DNA of 64,000 nucleotides from Epiperipatus broadwayi (GCA_028023455.1 JAQFVV010012418.1:10297279-10361278); one strand, 5' to 3'; counted from the first letter of the stretch, positions 36,350-48,248 are shown. Notes: a model not told the origin generated them from the letters alone. Translations and numbers: made by a program.

Positions 36350-37651
36350 CTTCTTCTCCAGCAGCCATGAGAAAAGAACTTGAAAATTCATTAATTTTAA
36401 AGATTGAAAAGACTGTTAATTCACTATCTAAAATTTATCTTTCTCTGTTTGGAAAGGTTGCACTTCTTAATTCTATGAATTTACCAAAAATTATTTATTA
36501 TCTAGCTGGTTTTTCTCCAACAATTTGCTTCATCCGCAAGGTTGAATCTCTATGCAGAAAGCTGTGCTGGGGAGAGAAGGCACCAGCAATAAGTCTTAAT
36601 ATTTTGCAAAAACCAAGATATCTTAATGGTTTAGGACTGCACTCGATTAAAATTTTTCTGATACAGAGGACTTACAATGTCCTAGTTAAAATTTTCAAAG
36701 ACAATGCAAACATAGAAAGTCCCTTACCTTTTGAAAAAATAATCCCCACTGATCGCCCACCCCCTCATAAAAGAAATATCTGGATGCAACAACAATTAAC
36801 TATTGTCTTTAATAGCATCAAAAGCTCTAGCTCCATGTTTGATGAAAAAATATCATACTGGAGTTCTTATTAATTAGTTTACTCTGTTAAATCTAGGACA
36901 GATAATCTTCTCCCAGTTGCAATCCCTCGTCTTATAAGGCTGACTAAGTTTCTGAAATTGGAACCAAAGTTTGTGGATTTTTTGGTTAAGGTCAACCTTG
37001 GAGCCTTGCCTATTGGGATGTTTCTTTGTAATCAGAGAGGACACAACATCAATACAATATGTACTCTTTGTAGAAGATTTGATGAGTCCATTGAACACAT
37101 ACTCTATCAATAAGAATGGTGGACTCAGTTATGGAATATTGCCCTACAGAGGATTATAGGATACAATTCTTCAAATTCCTACCTTAATGATGCATTCAAA
37201 AGTGAAAATTTTGGCTCCATCCACCTAGCCACTTTCATAAATTTTATCATATGGAAGATTATATATAAGGTATTATTTGATAGAGAGTTGGCCGGTCCTA
37301 TTGAAGACATTTTCTTAAAGTTATTATATAAAACTAAAGAAAGTGATCTAAGAACATGCCTCCCTAGTCTTGCTGAGCAAACATGGAGTCAATTAAATAT
37401 TTAGCAATGGCCATGTATATTATTTATTCATGACCCTTAAACTTTACATGCCATGGGATTTATATGCCAAATTAGATTACCCCTGATAAGTAATATAACA
37501 TAAAATTTTACCTTTAATCCTGTACTCATCATCTAATTTAATAACTAATTAGTCTTTAATGTGTCAGACATGATTGTAAACATGAGCCCTATATTACAAT
37601 GTATATTTTATTTTTTGTGCAAATAAATATTATTTTGAAAAAAAAAAAAAG
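36350..37651 (+). mobile_element. 5'-truncated L1/Tx1-like LINE with poly(A) tail
   Basis: The element starts inside the RT thumb and runs to a poly(A) tail at 37638-37650 preceded by AATAAAT at 37622-37628. AGTATTT occurs on both sides (36343-36349 and 37652-37658) and may be a 7-bp target duplication. Truncation at the 5' side and a 3' A tail are the classic products of L1-type target-primed reverse transcription. It is the same family as the minus-strand copy at 31.1-33.4 kb. Confidence 0.75.
36367..37405 (+). pseudogene. LINE ORF2 C-terminal part with zf-RVT zinc finger
   Basis: An open frame of 168 codons (36367-36873) covers the thumb and connection (KTVNSLSKIYLSLFGKVALL, PKIIYYLAGFSP, CRKLCWG, YLNGLGLHSI). 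After a stop at 36871 the same product continues as LPVAIPRLIRLTKFLKLEPK, NLGALPIGMF, then the zf-RVT motif CTLCRRFDESIEHIL (about 37060-37105). It then reads on to IIWKIIYKVLF and ends near WSQLNI with a stop at about 37403. The zinc finger is thought to aid template RNA or target binding. At least two stops (36871 and about 37110) and the missing catalytic core make it non-functional. Confidence 0.75.
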
Positions 37652-37658
37652 AGTATTT

Positions 37659-39555
37659 AATAAAACAATATTATTTAATCAATTTTAATAGTAATTGCCG
37701 TTATTTAACTCAATTTATTTTAGAATTTTTTTTTATTTTAAAGATATAATATATACTTTATTTAATTTTAATATTTAGAGAAAAAATGTAAGTTGTGAAG
37801 CAGTCAATCTTAGCTTAAGATTGTGCTTCATGTTTCTACCTACTAACCCATGTTCAAACCCCTATTTCCCATCCCTCTCCTTTTTGTCATGTATATATTT
37901 TTATGTGTACGTTTGAGATGCGTGCCTAAATTATAAAATTTAATGTTTCAATAACATGTTTTAAAATTATTATTAATTCTTTTTATTAATTATTAGTTCT
38001 TTTTTATTAAAGTATTATAGATGCAGCTCAAATATATACATAGGAGCAAAACTTACTAACAAAATATTGATGTTTTAAATATTTCTTATATGTCATTTTT
38101 AACTTTTTCTTTTTAAATTGCTTGTTTTTCTATTAAACTATATATTTTTTTATAAAATCCAATATGGAAGATGCAAGCGTTATTAATTGTCTAAAAATAA
38201 TTAGGGGTTGGAAACACTATTGTTTTAATCTGGGGAAGGTATTTTTTTAATTAAAGTTTTACTTAAAAGGGGATTAAGATTAGAGATTGACTACTATTGG
38301 GAGATTAGCTACTTTTAGAGAGAGGTATTATAAACATATTTCATTTTGCTTGAAACTTAAAAATGATGTAGCAGTAAATCCAACACTCTGCTCGACCCTA
38401 TGGGTCAGGGTCATCATCTGCCGATACCGTAATATCCTGCTGCCATGAAGTGAAGAAAGGTCTAAAAAGAACTTTAGAATGCTAATAGAAGTTTCCTGCC
38501 ACCGAAGTACTTGCATTTCAATTGCCACGCACGTGCCATACTTTAAAATGGATTCTTAAAATTGCAAGGTAAATTTCCAAGCCGCCACCTAATAGTCAAT
38601 TTAGTCTAAATAATCTATCAAGATCTCTTCTCATGTATTCTTTAACTTTGCCTTTTATATATATATATATCTGTGAATGTAATTTTGCTCTCAAATGATT
38701 TCTTTATATCTAATCCTATCTCATATGCTTTTAACCTTTCTTTAATTTTGGTGTGGTCAGATATTTATTATTTGATTTTATATATATATATGCTTTTTTA
38801 TTAATTTGCTAATCTCAAACAAACTGGTGAGCTTAATTTATAAAAATCTTTTCTGTCATTTTTTCTTCTTCTAAACCTTCATACAAAGGTTATTAATGTC
38901 CCCTTAAAAATATATATATTATATAATGCATTGTAAATTAATACGTTCGCCAGATTGTTTTATGAATCAACATTTTAGGTTCGTTTTTAATATATAAAAA
39001 TTGATTTGTTTAACTCTGTAAATCCAGAACTCAAGCTAATTAACGCTTTGAAATCTTATAAAATATTATTTATTTAATTCTAAAAAGGTGACTTAATTGT
39101 TTTATATATATATATAACTGCTAGTTATTTTTTTTAAATACTTTTAAAATATATGCTATGTATTCCAGTTATTGTAAAATCCATGAAGGTGGAATTGAAT
39201 TGTTTTAAATAGTGGGAAAGGGAAGGGGATGAATCTTAATGTTTCTTTTACTAAATCAAATATTAACGTATATTTTATTAATTTGAAATCTAAATCTCAA
39301 TGTTTCTTTTGCTGTATAAAATCTTCAAGTATATTTTAAGTAAATGAAATGTAAATCTCTCTCTATAGATTATAATTGCATGGCGTATTATAGTATTCAA
39401 ACAAGGGTCATTTATTTTAAAGCTGTAAAATTTATTCAATGTTGTTAATGACATTCATTCGTACTGCGTTTCTATCATATAGCCTATCTTCGTTCTATAT
39501 ATATGTGTTTCTTAATCTGGGGATTACGACAAGTTCGAACCCATAGATTTCTTTT
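37659..39555. other. AT-rich stretch with one GC-richer patch
   Basis: A 33-bp hairpin (GAAGCA, CAATCTTA and the inverse TAAGATTG, GCTTC) lies at about 37797-37829, followed by a B-box-like ATGTTCAAACCCC near 37850. This is possibly a decayed SINE. A GC-richer patch at 38370-38545 (with GACCCTATGGGTCAGGGTCA) contains the 66-codon minus frame 38328-38528, which I cannot identify. The rest is featureless. Confidence 0.5.
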
Positions 39556-39561
39556 CAAGTC

Positions 39562-39755
39562 TTCATATAAAAATGCATCTGGTGGTGATCCCGTAAGTTT
39601 GGCACATGCTATGCATATTCTTTCTTCGTATAAAAAGGCCACTAGCGGTGACTCCTAAGTCTGTCATGTGCTATGCCCATCCACTTCTTTGTATAAATAG
39701 GCCTCTGGTGGTGACCCATAAGTTTGGCACACGCTATGCCCATCCATTTCGTTTT
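39562..39755. repeat. Three tandem units of about 64 bp, each with a TATAAA motif
   Basis: Units begin near 39562, 39631 and 39694. Each has TATAAA followed by a CTGGTGGTGA-like block, AAGTTTGGCACA and GCTATGCCCATCC-type ends. The first two units are diverged while the last is cleaner. Upstream, GTTCGAACCC at 39533 is B-box-like. The repeat unit is GC-richer than its surroundings and could be a fragment of a retroelement. Confidence 0.7.
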
Positions 39756-39894
39756 TCATCCAGAAGCACAATCTTTTCCTCTTAGTTATTTTTAGGCTAT
39801 TATGTCAGCACTGCAAACTTCTTTGTATTTATTATTCCTTTTGCTTCATGACCCAGTTTTAATGCTCTAATATTAAAATTAAGCTTTGCTTAAA

Positions 39895-39896
<2 letters not shown>

Positions 39897-39963
<67 letters not shown>
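39897..39963. repeat. Pure (AT)33 dinucleotide tract
   Basis: An uninterrupted AT alternation of 67 bp is present. Such tracts can extrude cruciforms, are length-variable and are hard to assemble, so the true length may differ. Confidence 0.95.
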
Positions 39964-39966
<3 letters not shown>

Positions 39967-40194
39967 GCCAATTACTTCTATTTTATTAATTAAGTTTATT
40001 TCAATCATATACAATCCTACCTTCGTAATTTATATATCTATATTTAAGAGTATCTATTTGCCTTGGGGAAAATAAAGCGTTAGTCTTACTATTGTTAAAA
40101 TAATTTGTCATTAAATATTTTGTCATAAGTTTAAATATAATCAAATGTTTCAAATATATTTTATGTATTTTCACGACCATAATGGCAGGAAAAT

Positions 40195-40390
40195 AGTTTG
40201 TATTTATATCTGTAATGAATCTCAGAACGCTCCCCTAATATATGTTAGTCACCACGTTTCTGAACCGTAAATCAAAGCGTTAATAGCAATTTTGTGTAAT
40301 TTCTTTCTAATACTGATTGGCATCTTAATATTGGACCCACCAAAGATGTGTGTTTATTTGTAATATATTCTTTAGCTAATAAAGAGCATA
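40195..40390 (-). pseudogene. LINE C-terminal fragment (YGSETW block)
   Basis: On the minus strand the stretch reads GGSNIKMPISIRKKLHKIA and then INALIYGSETW. This is the segment between RT and the C-terminal region that also reads [17 protein letters not shown] in the intact RTE. The divergence from the RTE family here is high, so it may come from another RTE- or CR1-like family. No flanking LINE sequence could be followed. Confidence 0.5.
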
Positions 40391-40659
40391 TGAGAAATAA
40401 TAGCGTGAATGACACTATGTAATTATCTACCGCTTGCTCATTCACGCACATACTAGTGTATTTAATTTATAAATGTATAATAATTTGTCAGTATATTAAA
40501 CTATATTTTATTGTCTAACTTATTTGAGTAGTTCAAATTCCTTTTTTTCTCCACTTCCAAATGTACAACCTAGTTGATATATATGTTAGTTTAGTCATAG
40601 TCAATAGATATCTCATTGTCTTCTCCGCTCTCCTAGTTGGCCAGATTTAAAATTAATTT

Positions 40660-40920
40660 TCATGTGCCATCACTATTATGTTATTCATTAGGTGTCAGAT
40701 CTGGGGCTTAGAGAGTGGGTTCGAATCCAGGCTGGTCCCTGATCTAAATCTTGGGCTTGACTGGATTTGAAGTACATTTTGTGAGTTCCAGCTCATGTTA
40801 GATGGTTAAACATATTTTGACCGGTACAGTTGATACACTAATATGTCATTAGATCGTCATAATTATTTATCAGCAATAAAAGAGAGGTTATTCTAACTCC
40901 AAAAAAACAAAAAAAAAAGT
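40660..40920 (+). mobile_element. SINE-like element with B-box and A-rich tail
   Basis: AGAGAGTGGGTTCGAATCCAG at 40708-40728 contains a perfect polymerase III B-box. It is followed by about 180 bp of unique body and ends in an A-rich tail (40900-40920). The A-box upstream is unclear (the region GGTGTCAGATCTGGGGC is the best candidate). No second copy was recognised in the window. Confidence 0.5.
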
Positions 40921-41790
40921 GAATAAAAAGTTATGATTATATAAAGTAATTTACTCCCAAAAGATTTTATGCTAGTTTTTTAATTTGTATGATTTGACTT
41001 CCATTTTTTTAATTTCTGCAATACGAACTTTTTTTTCCTGAAAGAATTCAACATTAATTGTATTCTATTGTCAGTTATATCTTTCCAAGGAAAGTAGTCA
41101 TAATTGTATTATATTTTTGAGATGACTTTTATAATAACTCAAACAGGAATAGGTAGTATATTTCATAAAAAAAAAAAAAAAGACAACTCAAAATCTTCAT
41201 AATATACTTTTTTTTCTTAAAAAAGTATTTTACCATTCACTCATTTCATATCCTTAATACAATAATGATTTTTACCAAAAAAAAAAAACAAAACAAAACA
41301 AAAAACCCAAAACATATGTAAAAAATCGAAAGATATAGAGGTTGATTTTACCATTGTACATTCAAAAATATGCAAAACATTAAAAAAAAAAAACAGTTTC
41401 TTTAGCCTACTATAAATTCAAAAGAATAATATCTCTATATACTACTAATTTAGGTGAAATAATTAAACAGCTATGATAAAATGTGCCTTTTTTAGTTTGT
41501 TAAATGCAGCATCATCCCCTTAGTCTGTGTTAGATCTCAGTATTAAATCCACTTTTGTTTTTAAAACATTATCAAATTATTGAATTGATTTATATTCTCG
41601 GAATAATAACCATTCAAGTTAAAACTTATTAGTGATTTTTTTTTTATTACATGCTGTTAAATTATCTTAATATTGAACATTAATTACTGAACAAAGTCTT
41701 TATACATTATTTTTAAAGCACAACAAAACATTTTGTAGAATATCTTTCAAATTAAAAAAACCCCCAGCATAATCATTTTAAAATAATAAT
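40921..41790. other. A-rich stretch without recognisable genes
   Basis: Several A runs occur (41168-41180, 41278-41290 and 41380-41392). No coding or repeat signal is identifiable. Confidence 0.5.
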
Positions 41791-42060
41791 TTGTTAAGCG
41801 CATATTCAGCATACTCATTACATAAGTAATATATATTAAGGCTATAGCCTTAAGTCCATGTGCCTGGATGTGACAGTAGGAATCTCTACAAATCTTAACA
41901 CAAGATTAACAACTTTAAAAGATAAAAGTGGCCACTCTTATCTTGGACTTATTTTTTAATTATATAGGGGATCTAAAACATTTTGATTTAAAGTCATTAA
42001 TCTTGTGTTAAGATTTGTAGAAATCCATACTATAGCAACTAGGTGCATAACCTTAATATA
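41791..42060. repeat. Palindromic element P2
   Basis: Arms at about 41827-41911 and 41996-42060 are inverted copies (ATCTTAACACAAGATTAA facing TTAATCTTGTGTTAAGAT, and outer AGGCTATAGCCTTAAG facing a decayed counterpart). A one-sided tail (41791-41826) contains ATTACATAAGTAAT, itself a hairpin, and is shared with the larger palindrome at 56.1 kb. The 73-codon minus frame 41956-42177 overlaps the structure and is not a gene. Confidence 0.7.
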
Positions 42061-43130
42061 GCTTACATAATCATTATTGTAAATTAAAATCAGAAAGTTC
42101 ATGTGATTGCTTTTATGTTTGAGATAAAGATACATCTTTATATGACTGACACAGAAACTGTCTATAAATTGTTTCAAAAATTACTATATCCCTACTTACA
42201 ACTAATTTTAATTTAAAAAGTCTAAAAGTTTAACATTATTAATATTTCATCTCATACCACTTTCTGAAAACTGTATAATAATTTTAAACATTGCAATAAT
42301 ATTTCAGATTAAACTGAATCAAATTTTTTGATCAATAAAGCAAAACAAATTGTGCTTTGCTCACAATACATTTCTTATATTTGTGTAGAAATAAAAACCA
42401 TATCTATTATTGTTTCTTGATTATTGAGAATAACTTTAGACTTCTGAATACAATCCTATTCAATAGAATTCTAAAAAGTACTCACTTTTTCCCTATTGGT
42501 TTTTTATAGACAGTTTGTTCTTTTATTTGGTATAAATCTTGTAACTTATTTTCCATAATTTAATCCTATAAAATGTAATAATTATTATTTTTATTTAATA
42601 TAAGATATAACTTTTTAAAACTTAAAATTATTCATATGGTTCTTTTAAAATATAACTTTAAAAAAATACTTTTTAAAAATGGAATTCCCATCAAATAGCA
42701 TAATTCGTACATGTATAAAGAATTCTCTCTTTTTATTTTAAACGTTTTACTTGCTCTGTCTGTATTTCTATCAGGAAAAATACCTAGTACCTTAGTCAAC
42801 AGAAATATTATATTTGTAGAGTATAATTTTGTTAATATTTGTATTTAACTCATACTTATTTAAAAGTAAATATTTTCAACTAAAATTTGAATTATTATTC
42901 CAAAATAATTAATGTTTCATAAATATTTTGTCAAAAAATAATAAATGTGCAACAAAGAGTACATAATTATTTTAAAAAACAAACATAAATATTTTTACAT
43001 AGTAAATGATCACATATTTAAATTTAGAATTCATTTGTTAGAGGGCATATTTTTATTTTCACATCTTTTTATTAAATTATAATTTTTATCAGATTATGTT
43101 ATAGTTTAACCATTTTTTAAAATAATATAT
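42061..43130. other. AT-rich stretch without recognisable genes
   Basis: Nothing beyond unique AT-rich sequence is seen. Confidence 0.5.
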
Positions 43131-43137
43131 AAATATA

Positions 43138-43613
43138 ACTTAAATGTAAAAAAATAAGATGTAAAAACGATTTCTTTTAAATAATTCTTTTATTTAAATA
43201 GCCAACTAAATCGTAGAAAATAACAAAATAATTAACAAAGTAATCTCTTGATTAATTTGCCATTCCTGGAAAATTTCAGAGATCTGAAAAATCTAGACTT
43301 GTTATAAAACAATTAAAAATTGCAGTAATATTGCTATTTCATAAAAGCATTTGAGACCTTTTAATTTTTATGATTTATTTGAACCTCAAATGCTTTTATG
43401 AAATGACTATTTTTCTGCAATTTCCAATTGTTTTATAACAAGTCTAGATTCATAAGACCTCTGATATTTTCCAGCATTGGCAAATTAATCATAAGGTGAA
43501 TTACTTTGTTGATTACTTTATTATTTTATAATTTTAAATCAGCAATTTACATAAAAGCATTATTTAAAAAAAAAAAAACTTTTTTTTACATCTTGTTTTT
43601 TTATTCATTTAAG
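43138..43613. repeat. Large palindrome P4, arms about 230 bp
   Basis: The left arm (43138-43375) and right arm (43383-43613) are inverted copies with scattered mismatches. Examples are CATAAAAGCATTTGAG facing CTCAAATGCTTTTATG at the centre, CTAGACTTGTTATAAAACAA facing its inverse, and ACTTAAATG facing CATTTAAGT at the ends. There is almost no spacer, so it would extrude a long cruciform or fold as RNA. No coding content and no convincing target duplication are visible. Confidence 0.8.
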
Positions 43614-43717
43614 TTGGCCAATTTATTTATTGTATTTTATATTATAATCACACTAATTTAATTTAATTTGATATAAATTTAATTGAGTAAATAATAGCTG
43701 TTTATAAATATAATAAA

Positions 43718-43942
43718 AAAAAATCTGGAATAAACTGTACAATATTTAAAATACCAATATATAAAAATAAATAATAGCTATAACCAACTCATGGCATGTC
43801 TGCCATCCTGAGTATCATTTTACAGTTAAAATTGTAAAATGCTATTCAGAATGATAGTCTTGAGTTTGGGTATAGTTATTATTTATTTCTATATATTTGT
43901 ATTTTAAATATTGTAGAGATTATTCCAGAGATTTTGTTTATT
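43718..43942. repeat. Palindrome P5, arms about 105 bp
   Basis: Inverted arms meet near 43827-43834 (CATTTTACAG, TTAAAAT, TGTAAAATG). The outer parts pair AATAAATAATAGCTATAACC with an inverse at about 43868-43890. A second short inverse pair (ATTTTCTATACATT and AATGTATAGAAAAT) lies just to the right at 43961-44034. It is adjacent to P4 but has no sequence in common with it that I can see. Confidence 0.7.
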
Positions 43943-44224
43943 ATACTTATCCCATGTGATTTTCTATACATTGAAATGATATATTCCATAAAAAATATTT
44001 CATTGGTATATAAATTAAGAAAATGTATAGAAAATAAATGTTATTTAATTTAAAATTGTGATGTCATTGATGTGTTCAAAATATTGCTTATTATTTAAAA
44101 ACATTATGCACTCTTTTATACTTCAAAATCTATTTATTTAAATTATAATTTAAAAATAAAATCAATATTTTTATAATTGTACAAAATATTATTTTGTATT
44201 GAAGTCAATGATTGAAAAATAGGC

Positions 44225-45300
44225 TTGTGGATAAATTTGACCGGTGACTAAAATGAGAGTGGACACAGACTTAGGGAACTTACAGAAAAAGAAAATATTT
44301 TTTCTTTGAAAAAAAAAAGGATGAGAAGTGAACATGAAAGTGCAGGAGAACTGGATTACATTTTGACTGTCAGAAAATAGATTCAGTACTAGAAATAATC
44401 TATTAGCATGATGTAAGATATTTTAATGTAAAATTAGAGAAATAGAAAAAAAAACAATAAAAGATGTAGTAACAATTGACACTTATAATCTTCAGAAAAA
44501 AATCAATGAATTAAAATTAAAAGTTGTTATTTGTATTAAAATACTGACAGATTTTGAAGATGGTTCAAACTTAACTGAGATCAATAAGAAGATAATTATT
44601 GCAAAATATGTAGCTGGTAGTAATTCATCAGTAAATTTTTAATTGAGACAAGATGATGTATAAGAAAAGAAATATAAAAATATTTTAAAATGATCCATTA
44701 AAATTAATTAAATATCCAGAATTATAAATAATTGTAAAAAAAGTTAATAATAACATAAATATATAACTAAAAATTGGCAAAGAAAGTGAAGAGATTAAAA
44801 TTTTAAAAGATTGAAATTCCAGTTGAGAGATGATATTCGAAATGTACACTACAAATATTTGCATAGTAATAAAGAATATGAAAACAAAAGAATCATTACA
44901 ATTACTACATCTTCTAATTTATCAAAATATTTTAAATAAGGAGATGAGACAAGCAATTAAATATGTGAAGAAGAAGAAATTTTTAGAAAATTCTGGAATT
45001 ATTAATATCTTAAAAGAAGTAAGTTAAGCAATAGAACAATTATCTGAAAAACTATATACTATATGTAGATGATAAAAATGCATCAAATGATTGAAAGAAT
45101 GATATTCAAAAAAAATCATAAAGAAGATAGTAAAAATTAAAGATTTAACAGTTTTTATTACTATGCAAAATATTTATGAAGAGAATTACAAAACTGTCTA
45201 GAATGAATTTTGGTTTCAAACTGAGAAAAATAAGCTGAATTTAAAAGTGTCTTAGGCATAATGATTCACATACAAGCATTGAGAAATAAAATTCAATTAT
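44225..45300 (+). pseudogene. Heavily decayed RTE LINE copy
   Basis: DNA-level similarity to the intact RTE can be followed in order. GAGAGTGGACACAGACTTAG and the GGAACTTACAG..GAAAA stretch match the [15 protein letters not shown] segment. GGAGAACTGGATTACATTTT matches AELDYIL. Later TTACATCTTCTAA, then GAGATGAGACAAGCAATTAA and GGAATTATTAATATCTTAAA match the [15 protein letters not shown] and GIIIDILKE segments. Stops and indels are dense. It is the oldest RTE copy in the window together with the 60.6-kb fragment. The 65-codon frame at 44830-45027 is a surviving piece of it. Confidence 0.75.
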
Positions 45301-46447
45301 GAAAAAAAAAAAGATTAATTAAAATGTTATTGAAAATCAAAAAAAAAAAACAATTTGTAGTAGATTACTTACTTTTATTTGTTTTTAATTCATACTGACC
45401 TGTTTTATATTTAAAGAAATTATAATAATAAAGACCAGTCTAAAAATAATAAAGCCAAAGATTTATATGCGGAGATGTAAAGATAATAAGAGTAGATTTG
45501 AAATGAATTGTATACTGGATAATAGTTCATATGTAAACAGTTTAAAAATTTAGTAAACTTGATATGGACTCAGATTACAAAAGCATATTTCTAGAATTGA
45601 AATTTAAAAGAAAATGTTAAATTTATTTTAGCTGATAAGGAAAAAAAATTCTATGGGTCAACAATTGAAGTAAGTAAAATTTCTTAAGTCATAGTAAAGC
45701 AGTCTACATTAAACAGCTTAGTGCCTATAATATTTTTTACACCAGAGATAAAGATTGGATATTATACCATCAGATTTTATTTTTATAGTTTAACAAAGTG
45801 AATATAGTTAGAATAATAGGGATCTTATCTTATAGATAATAATAGTAATATATTCAATTAACATTCAATAATTTGAAAGCTAGATTACTTTGCTATGAAT
45901 CTGTTATCTGAAAAAAAAAATCCAAATACTGTTTGTGATTTATTTTCATTCAAGCTGGACAAAACTCTAAGCATGAACATGATAGAAAAATGTACTCCCA
46001 ATTATGCTATAAAGTTTTTAGCTCTAGTGAAGTCAATGTATAAATTTCTTATTCTTTATGATGAGAACTGAACCAAGGACATTCAAATTGTTATTAGAAA
46101 AAAGTCTTTTATGCAAAATATTTTCAGCTTTTTTCAGCAAAAGGTTTTCAAAAAGCAAAAGCTTTTTAAACAACATGATAATGTACCTTCAAAAACATTT
46201 TTATATCATGTAATATTATTATATAAAAATTATTGTCTTTTTTAATCCACATCAATTCTTGTGACACATACAATTTGAATATTATTAATTTAAGTGATTA
46301 CATTTTACAAGTTAATATTCCTCTTTATTATGACAAGAAGTCTTGTTGCTCTGCAATATTATTAGAGTATTATTGTATATTTTCTTTATATTGAACAAAG
46401 TTAAAGGTGATTTCTAAGCAAATATTGCTTTAAATATATATATATAT
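45301..46447. other. AT-rich stretch without recognisable genes
   Basis: Some of this may be further decayed RTE, because the RTE order would continue here, but I could not align it. No other feature is seen. Confidence 0.4.
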
Positions 46448-48248
46448 TGTAACGGAAGCGGTTATTTGAATGGTTTATTTTAGTTTCAGTGGTTATTTAT
46501 TTCATTTTTATTATTTTATACTTATTTTTTATACATTTATTTTTTCACAACTTTTATTCTTCCTTTCATTTATTTATTTCTTATTTGTTTACTATCAGTT
46601 TTGCTAACCGAAATATCCTGGCTTAGCCTCCAACTGTAATGGATATTGTTTATTTATTTATTTAACCAACGCCATTACAATGCAAGCAGAGAGCTAATAC
46701 AGATACAAATTTAACTTCATATCTATACCCTTGACTGAACCCCGAGGCAATACGTACATATTATCTTGGCGTTATTTTTCCCAGTCAAGAACTTTCGGCT
46801 GCTGAACAAAGCAAACTATTTCAAGAAATTTAACAAATGTCCAGCGCTTGCTATTTATTTTTTTATAATTGGGACAATTCTCACGAACAATCAGCACACG
46901 AATACCTTTTAAAAACAGCATTACCCTTTAATCACTAAATTATGGTTTTCCCTCCTGTCGTAGCTTGATGATAAGAAAATAAAGCAAGTATACGCAATTT
47001 ATGAATAAATATGTTTAATAACACTCACTTTTATATAAAAAAAATACATAACAATAATAAAAAACACACACACTTATATAGATACGTGGCTATAATAAAA
47101 CATAGTAAAACAGATCAAATATTAAAGTTATTTGAAGTTCTATTGGGTAGAGTTCTAAATTTATCACGATTGTTCGTTGTTTATTTATTTACGAACATTA
47201 AAAATTAAAATGCATGCATGCTTTTTACCTAGGTTTTCCTTGTAGTTGTTTCCATGGGTATTTTTTTTGAGAGCTCTTTACTGTCCAGTGGGAGATCATC
47301 CCTTTTTTTGTAGAGACGGTATGTCCTTCACTGGCGGCTGGATTGATTTTCTCTCTCAGTTTGTGGGGTTATTTCTCGTTCCAGTTTTTTACTTCTTGTC
47401 GATTCTTTAGGTAGATTTTTAAGTTGTCAGTCACAGAAGCAGCAGTCTCTCTAGCAGGTCAGGTATAGATCTTACATTGTGAGTCAGTGGTGAGACGGAT
47501 TGAATACGAACCCACGTCCCTTTAACGCCACTAGCCATGCACTTTTTTCATTTTCTTTTAGCTGTTGCTTCCTCAAAATCTCTCCTTGTACTCCTCAGAT
47601 AATAATTGTCACTCTGGTCTTACTGTCTTTCTTTTGTTCATTGTTTTTGTAAATTTTTAATTAATGTTTTAGATTTCCGATGATGAACTCTTATCAACCT
47701 ATTTGCTTGATTAGTGGCTGGAATGTAGGTTTTAATTAATTTAGCTGTAATTATAAGCTTTTCCTTGTTATACATTTTTCTTTGTCCAACAGACTTTAAC
47801 ACCTCTAATTTATACGGCCATATTGTTTTTATATTTCATATTACATTTAATTTTTACTTAAAAGTTAACAATTCATTTTCAAATTTATGTTTATAATTTA
47901 TTTTAACTTGTTACAATATAGTTTTTAACAAAAGAGAAAAAGACGCATTTCTTTATGCATCCCCTTCCCCTCTCCCACAATAAATAGAAATAACTTTCAA
48001 GCATTTGACTTACTCGTTTTTTTTAAAAGAGAGAAAGAGACGCATTTCTTTATGCACCCCCTCCCCTTCTCTTACTATTACAAAAATCCAAAGTAATTTC
48101 GACATTTGAATTTCAACCTTTTCCTTTTCCTTTTTTTTTTTAAAATTTAGTAGCTAATCCATTTACCTTTCTTACTTTCTAGTAGCTAATTTATCTAATT
48201 TTATTAATAAATATATATGTGTGATGACGACTTTACATGGTCGTCACA
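46448..48248. mobile_element. Second solo LTR candidate (TGTAACG...CGTCACA)
   Basis: The 1801-bp segment starts TGTAACGGAAGCGG and ends GGTCGTCACA, giving near-complementary 7-bp ends. It sits between ATAT on both sides, which is uninformative in this AT-rich context. It is clearly richer in G+C and CpG than its surroundings. Its length is close to the 1855-bp solo LTR at 5.36 kb, but I see no strong sequence similarity between them beyond the ends. The 3' end holds a hairpin, TGATGACGAC facing GTCGTCA. A related A-rich block, GAGACGCATTTCTTTATGCA with CCCCTCCCCTTCTC, is duplicated at about 47940-47975 and 48030-48070. The frame at 47011-47208 is not a credible gene. Confidence 0.45.
47470..47545 (-). 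other. tRNA-like segment inside the second LTR candidate
   Basis: On the minus strand, GCATGGCTAGTGGCGTTAAA resembles an A-box with D-arm, and CGTGGGTTCGTATTCAATCC resembles a T-arm with B-box, spaced closer than in a tRNA. It may be a decayed tRNA-derived SINE or coincidence. No tail is visible. Confidence 0.3.

Noticed and set aside
38328-38528. 66-codon minus frame in a GC-richer patch
   Set aside because: No family signature is visible and the frame is short. I kept the patch only as an unexplained composition change.
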